Assembly: GCA_003138485.1 (NCBI GenBank)
Contig: PLGF01000031.1
Coordinates: 22,984 to 57,470, forward strand
Direction of reading: 5' to 3'
Source of the DNA: Verrucomicrobiales bacterium
Lineage (GTDB): Bacteria > Verrucomicrobiota > Verrucomicrobiia > Limisphaerales > Palsa-1400
Length of the DNA stretch: 34,487 bases
In this document: positions 31,436 through 34,487 of the stretch, in pieces
Numbering within the stretch: position 1 is the first letter of the stretch
Layout: the number at the start of each line of letters is the position of its first letter
Position numbers and translations under genes: made by a program
Notes under the pieces: model-generated
What the model was told of the DNA's origin: nothing
The model's input: the letters and a program-made list of their open reading frames with translations, nothing else
Database searches by the model: none

Positions 31436-33196
31436 ATGAAGAACCAAATCAGACGTCTTTTTGCGCTGCTCCTGCTCCCAGCCCTCAGCCTCCAAGCCTC
31501 AACCGCCCGCGCCCAAAACACCGTGTTCACTTATCAGGGACAGGTGTTGGACAATGGCGCCAATTTCACCGGCTCCGGCCAGTTTAAGTTCGCCCTGGTG
31601 ACCAGCGCGAATGGGGCCAGCCAGGCCACCGCCACAGCCGATCCGCCGAGCAACGGCTACATCACCGGCTACACGGTCACTGCGGGCGGCAGCGGCTATC
31701 TTACCGCGCCGACGGTAACGGTGGTTGGCGGCGGTGGTTCTGGCGCGCAGGCCAAGGCCGAGATCAGCAGTGGCGGAGTCGTAACGAATCTGGCCGTCGT
31801 CAGCTTCGGCAATGCCAACTACACGAGCGCACCCACGGTGACGATTGCCGCGCCGCCGGCATTGACCACCTACACAACCTACTGGAGCAACGATGGCACG
31901 AGCAGCGCCGGGAGCGAACCGGCGGCCGCCGTGAACGTCGGGGTGGCCAACGGCCTGTTCACCGTGGCGTTGGGCGACACGAACGTGGCCAACATGACGG
32001 CCATAGAGGTTTCGACCTTTTACCAGCCCAATCTGCAATTGCGGACGTGGTTCAGCGACGGCGTCAACGGTTTTGCCGCCTTAAGCCCGCTGCTGAACCT
32101 CTCCGCGGCGCCGTATTCGATCATGGCCAACAGCGCCAGCAATCTGGTGGGGACGCTGCCGGCCAGCCAGTTGACGGGGGAGTTCAGCGGCAACGCGGGC
32201 GGTTTGACCAATCTCAACGCCTCGCAATTGACCGGCGGCACGGTGCCCGTGGCGGCGTTGCCGTCCGTGGTGGTGACGAACACGGCAACGGGCGTGACGT
32301 TGAGCGGCACATTCACCGGCAATGGTGCGGGTGTGACCAATGTGACTGCGTCCACGCTGGCGACACCCCAAGGCATGACGTTGATCCCGGCGGGAACGTT
32401 CACGATGGGGAACTCCATCGGGGATAGCGACATCACCGATGCAACGCCCACGAACATCACGGTGTCGGCATTTTACATGGACATCAATCTGGCAAGCTAC
32501 GCGCAATGGCAGTCGGTGTATTTCTGGGCGACGAATAACGATTATAGCTTTGACAATGCCGGTTCCGGCAAGGCGCCGAATCATCCGGTGCAGAGCGTGA
32601 ACTGGTTTGATGTTGTGAAGTGGTGCAATGCGCGGTCGCAGCAGGCGGGTTTGACTCCGGTATATTACACGGATGCGGCGTTGACTCAGGTGTATTCGGC
32701 TGGGGATGTCGCCCCTTATGTGAACTGGGGGGCCGGCGGGTATCGGTTGCCGACGGAAGCGGAATGGGAGAAGGCGGCGCGGGGCGGGTTGAGCGGGCAA
32801 CGTTTTCCGTGGGGCGACATCATCACGGAAAATCTGGCCAACTATTATGGAAATACCAGCGACTATGGCTATGATTTGGGGCCGAACGGCTACAATGCCC
32901 TTTTCGACACCGGGGCGTATCCCTACACGAGTCCGGCAGGCTATTTTGTGGCGAGCGGATATGGGTTATACGACATGGCTGGAAATGTGGAAGAGTGGTG
33001 TTGGGATTGGTACGGGTCGCCGTATGGTCAACCAACAACTACTAATCCAACAGGGCCGCCATCTGGGAGCGGCCGTGTTTTGCGCGGCGGCGGTTGGTAC
33101 GGCTCCGCCGTCCTCGCGCGGTGCGCCTATCGCTACGACTTCAACCCGCTCCTCGGCAACCACTACGTCGGGTTCCGTTGTGTGAGGGGGCTTTAG
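31436..33196 (+). CDS. Secreted SUMF1/CLec-fold protein with DGR variable region
   Basis: A 586-residue exported protein. A signal peptide ends near STARAQ. Residues ~28-310 are beta-rich with Gly/Thr/Asn-rich and tail-fibre-like repeats (LPASQLTGEFSGNAGGLTNL, NASQLTGGTVPVAALP). Residues ~312-586 are a formylglycine-generating-enzyme-like (SUMF1) domain: MTLIPAGTFTMGNS, NHPVQSVNWFDVVKWCNARS, YRLPTEAEWEKAARGG, GLYDMAGNVEEWCWDWYG and RVLRGGGWY. The catalytic cysteine pair of true FGE is not present: the C-terminal region has ARCAYRY with one cysteine. The SUMF1 fold is a frequent scaffold for DGR variable proteins, and the last codons have the mutation signature (33098-33169). It is probably a surface ligand-binding protein rather than a sulfatase activator. 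Confidence 0.88.
   Translation: MKNQIRRLFALLLLPALSLQASTARAQNTVFTYQGQVLDNGANFTGSGQFKFALVTSANGASQATATADPPSNGYITGYTVTAGGSGYLTAPTVTVVGGGGSGAQAKAEISSGGVVTNLAVVSFGNANYTSAPTVTIAAPPALTTYTTYWSNDGTSSAGSEPAAAVNVGVANGLFTVALGDTNVANMTAIEVSTFYQPNLQLRTWFSDGVNGFAALSPLLNLSAAPYSIMANSASNLVGTLPASQLTGEFSGNAGGLTNLNASQLTGGTVPVAALPSVVVTNTATGVTLSGTFTGNGAGVTNVTASTLATPQGMTLIPAGTFTMGNSIGDSDITDATPTNITVSAFYMDINLASYAQWQSVYFWATNNDYSFDNAGSGKAPNHPVQSVNWFDVVKWCNARSQQAGLTPVYYTDAALTQVYSAGDVAPYVNWGAGGYRLPTEAEWEKAARGGLSGQRFPWGDIITENLANYYGNTSDYGYDLGPNGYNALFDTGAYPYTSPAGYFVASGYGLYDMAGNVEEWCWDWYGSPYGQPTTTNPTGPPSGSGRVLRGGGWYGSAVLARCAYRYDFNPLLGNHYVGFRCVRGL
33098..33169 (+). other. Variable region (VR) of a diversity-generating retroelement target
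   Basis: Of the 24 codons for Y555-V578, 20 end in C. The first two bases of these codons are spread over TAC, GGC, TCC, GCC, GTC, CTC, GAC, TTC, AAC and CAC. Fixed codons (GCG, CGG, TGC GCC, CCG) interrupt them as in DGR targets. The invariant block GFRCVR follows. Adenine-specific mutagenesis of template AAC codons produces exactly NNC codons. The upstream part of the same domain uses mostly G-ending codons (GGG, GCG, TTG), so the contrast is internal to the gene. No template repeat was found in the window. Confidence 0.8.
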
Positions 33197-33264
33197 TTTT
33201 TGTTCTTTTACTCTTTGTCCCTATTGAAAGCCAGCGCAGCGGTGAATTTTTTTAGAGAATTGAC

Positions 33265-33384
33265 ATGACAGAAAGCGACAACATTTTGACCAAGTTGCAA
33301 GACCTGCTGGTTTATTTGATCCCGCAACCGAACAAGTTTCCACGCGACCAGAAGTTTGTGCTGGGCGACCGGATTGAGACGTGA
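33265..33384 (+). pseudogene. Truncated Avd-like DGR accessory protein
   Basis: A 39-codon frame beginning MTESDNILTKLQDLLVYLIP and continuing QPNKFPRDQKFVLGDRIET, then TGA. This matches the first helix and the FPRxxKFVLGDRIE segment of the four-helix-bundle Avd (accessory variability determinant) proteins, which bind the reverse transcriptase and template RNA in DGRs and are normally ~110-130 residues. The three remaining helices are missing; downstream sequence is unrelated and leads 35 bases later into the next gene. It lies 68 bp after the variable protein gene, the usual place of avd. Recognition is from the family pattern, without a search. Confidence 0.75.
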
Positions 33385-33419
33385 AATGCGATGTGCGGAG
33401 ATTTTTATGAAATGAAACC

Positions 33420-33905
33420 ATGCGAAACCGATCCATTTTAAAAATGAAAAATAGTATCCTCACCGCTTGCCTGATGATTGCAGGCTTGCTGTTGGCACTG
33501 CCCCAACTTCAAGCGCAATCATACTCCATTGGCTGGTATAAAATCGCGTGCGGCGGCGCCGCCGCCGGCGGCGGCCAGTATTCCATCAGCGGCACCATCG
33601 GCCAGCCGGACGCCGGCGGCGCGATGAGCGGCGGCAATTATTCGCTGACCGGCGGCTTTTGGAGTTTGATTTCCGTCGTGCAAACGGCGGGGCTTCCCAA
33701 CCTGGCCATCACCCATTCCGGCAACAGCGTCATTATCTCCTGGCCGAACACGGCCAATTTCGCCTTGCAACAAAACAGCAATCTGGCCGCGTCGGGGGGT
33801 TGGACAGCCAGCGGCTACGCCGTCAGCACCAACGCCAGCGGCGCGAACAGCATTACCATCACGCCGCCGGCTGGGAGCCTGTTTTTCCGCCTCCGCGGCC
33901 CGTAA
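33420..33905 (+). CDS. Small secreted protein of a Verrucomicrobiota family
   Basis: A 161-residue exported protein with a signal peptide (core ILTACLMIAGLLLALPQLQA). The mature part has two regions. Residues ~35-82 contain WYKIACGG, the Gly/Ala-rich linker, SISGTIGQPDAGGAMSGGNY and LTGGFW. Residues ~90-161 are a beta module with LAITHSGNSVIISWPNTANF, LQQNSNLAASGGW and a FFRLRGP end. The same arrangement is common, in my recollection, among uncharacterised Verrucomicrobiota surface proteins, the last module resembling their C-terminal repeat domains. ATG 33420 is used; ATG 33444 is an alternative and neither has a clear ribosome site. It follows the truncated avd by 35 bp; it does not look like part of a standard DGR. 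Confidence 0.75.
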   Translation: MRNRSILKMKNSILTACLMIAGLLLALPQLQAQSYSIGWYKIACGGAAAGGGQYSISGTIGQPDAGGAMSGGNYSLTGGFWSLISVVQTAGLPNLAITHSGNSVIISWPNTANFALQQNSNLAASGGWTASGYAVSTNASGANSITITPPAGSLFFRLRGP

Positions 33906-33919
33906 CCCGAGTTTTACAA

Positions 33920-34031
33920 CAGGGTCTCGCAGGGGACGGAACAAATTATGGGACTGCACCGCTCGCGGATGCTGCTCGCCCCTCCCGGAATTAAGGGGAA
34001 GTCGGGAGGGGCGAGCGCCTGCGAGACCCTG
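33920..34031 (+). repeat. Nested inverted repeat
   Basis: An outer perfect 13-bp pair, CAGGGTCTCGCAG (33920-33932) with CTGCGAGACCCTG (34019-34031), encloses an inner perfect 14-bp pair, GCTCGCCCCTCCCG (33974-33987) with CGGGAGGGGCGAGC (34003-34016), around a 15-base loop. It begins 15 bases after the secreted protein stop. There is no T-run. It may act as a terminator-like or transcript-stabilising stem, but looks more like a dispersed repeat. Confidence 0.75.
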
Positions 34032-34121
34032 ACTCAAGTTCCCTCGCGCCAAGGCAACATGTTCATCTCCCCCTGGTACGGCCAATACTCCGAGCGGGCG
34101 ACTATTCCCACCTGCGCGCCT

Positions 34122-34309
34122 CCCCTAATCCTCGCCTAACGACCGCAAGCCCGAATGAGTTCGGCGCAAAAGAAGAAACCTCAAGATTCGTGCCAATAAA
34201 GAAATCCGAGTCAACTGCGAACCACGCGAACCACGCGAAAAATCCCGATTATTCGCGTGGTTCGCGTGGTTCGCGGTTCAAAAAAAATCCCTTAGGCGAG
34301 GATTGGGGG
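34122..34309 (+). repeat. MITE-like element with a 23-bp internal hairpin
   Basis: Inverted ends of 18 bp, CCCCTAATCCTCGCCTAA (34122-34139) and TTAGGCGAGGATTGGGGG (34292-34309), match with one mismatch and bound a 188-bp segment. At its centre a perfect 23-bp stem (34217-34239 and 34252-34274) surrounds a 12-base loop. The stem itself is a tandem of the 9-base unit GCGAACCAC. The segment encodes no protein. The structure suggests a non-autonomous mobile element or a dispersed REP-like unit. Confidence 0.75.
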
Positions 34310-34434
34310 CCTCATTGATCTCTTGAACGCTCATTTCTTAAAGGTTAGTCCCGCTCCGGCAAACTGGCGGGAGGCTTTGAATGGGATTCTTCGAAAAGCG
34401 TTGCGTTCCGTAATTGTTGTTGTATGTTGGCGGC

Positions 34435-34487
34435 GTGGACGGGAAAAAGCGGATGTTCATTGAAATAGGCCGGTTTGCGGAAAGCTG
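34435..34487 (+). other. Possible gene start at the window edge
   Basis: An open frame runs to the right edge from a GTG at 34435 or an ATG at 34453 (MFIEIGRFAES). Too little is present to judge; it could be the start of a gene cut by the window. Confidence 0.2.

Larger units (their letters stand above)
33906..34487 (+). other. Repeat-dominated right-edge spacer
   Basis: About 580 bases with no convincing complete gene. It contains two large inverted-repeat structures, listed separately, and at the extreme right a possible gene start. No template repeat resembling the variable region at 33098-33169 was found here on either strand. Confidence 0.55.

Noticed and set aside
31436-33196. Functional sulfatase-maturing formylglycine-generating enzyme
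   Set aside because: The paired catalytic cysteines expected near the C-terminus are not present, and that region is instead a mutation-type variable region.
33060-34487. Template repeat for the DGR in the right-edge sequence
   Set aside because: I looked on both strands for an AAC-rich near-copy of the variable region and found none; short AAC or GTT runs (33040-33055, 34413-34427) lack the flanking GCGCGG and GGGTTCCG blocks.

Overview
The window is a GC-rich bacterial chromosome segment, most likely from a Verrucomicrobiota species (Pedosphaera/Limisphaerales-like). Four things point there: a VPDSG-type exosortase sorting tail on a secreted protein at 12690-13349; secreted proteins with the beta-rich modules common in that phylum (18313-19953, 33420-33905); a sugar-acid/keto-sugar style cluster (Gfo/Idh/MocA, xylose-isomerase-like TIM barrel, ThuA); and many short palindromic or tandem repeats between genes. 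This is inferred from protein flavour, not from a marker gene.

Layout. 1-2585 (+): a zinc-ribbon FmdB-like protein, a YgjP-type metallopeptidase, a small unknown protein and an exported twin HMA-like protein with CCxxC motifs. 2590-7716 (-): an apparent operon ridA-rmuC-isomerase-EIIA(Ntr)-argS. 7793-9988 (+): aroD, a small protein and a YkgJ-type Cys-cluster protein. 9994-12093 (-): topoisomerase IV subunit A. 12094-13909: repeat-rich spacer, the sorted exoprotein with a clear terminator, and an AT-richer spacer. 13910-18307 (+): a receiver protein with a degenerate HPt-like tail, a sugar porter with a large extra loop, and a GH20 hexosaminidase whose signal-peptide region carries a 141-bp (47-codon) palindromic repeat. 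18313-19953 (-): a secreted propeller-like protein. 20094-21954 (+): threonine synthase, a MoaD/ThiS sulfur carrier and a NIL-domain protein. 22088-26181 (+): HU, an exported MBL-fold protein, then the sugar oxidoreductase/isomerase/ThuA run. 26202-27857 (-): a truncated ABC ATPase and a CusF-SCO lipoprotein. 27983-30730 (+): pyruvate phosphate dikinase with a strong terminator.

The most notable part is the right end. The gene at 31436-33196 encodes a secreted protein with a C-terminal SUMF1/C-type-lectin-like domain. Its last ~24 variable codons are almost all NNC and encode a Y/G/S/V/L/D/F/N/H mixture inside a fixed frame, which is the mark left when a diversity-generating retroelement (DGR) mutates template AAC codons. 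About 70 bp downstream is a 39-codon start of an Avd-like protein, cut short by a stop. No template repeat or reverse transcriptase was seen in the window. I read this as a DGR variable protein beside a decayed or dismantled retroelement cassette, now either frozen or served by an RT elsewhere.

Functionally the window combines housekeeping (argS, parC, aroD, thrC, HU, ppdK) with polysaccharide and amino-sugar use (porter plus GH20; oxidoreductase/isomerase/ThuA), metal handling (twin-CCxxC protein, CusF-SCO) and a surface/diversification module at the right edge.
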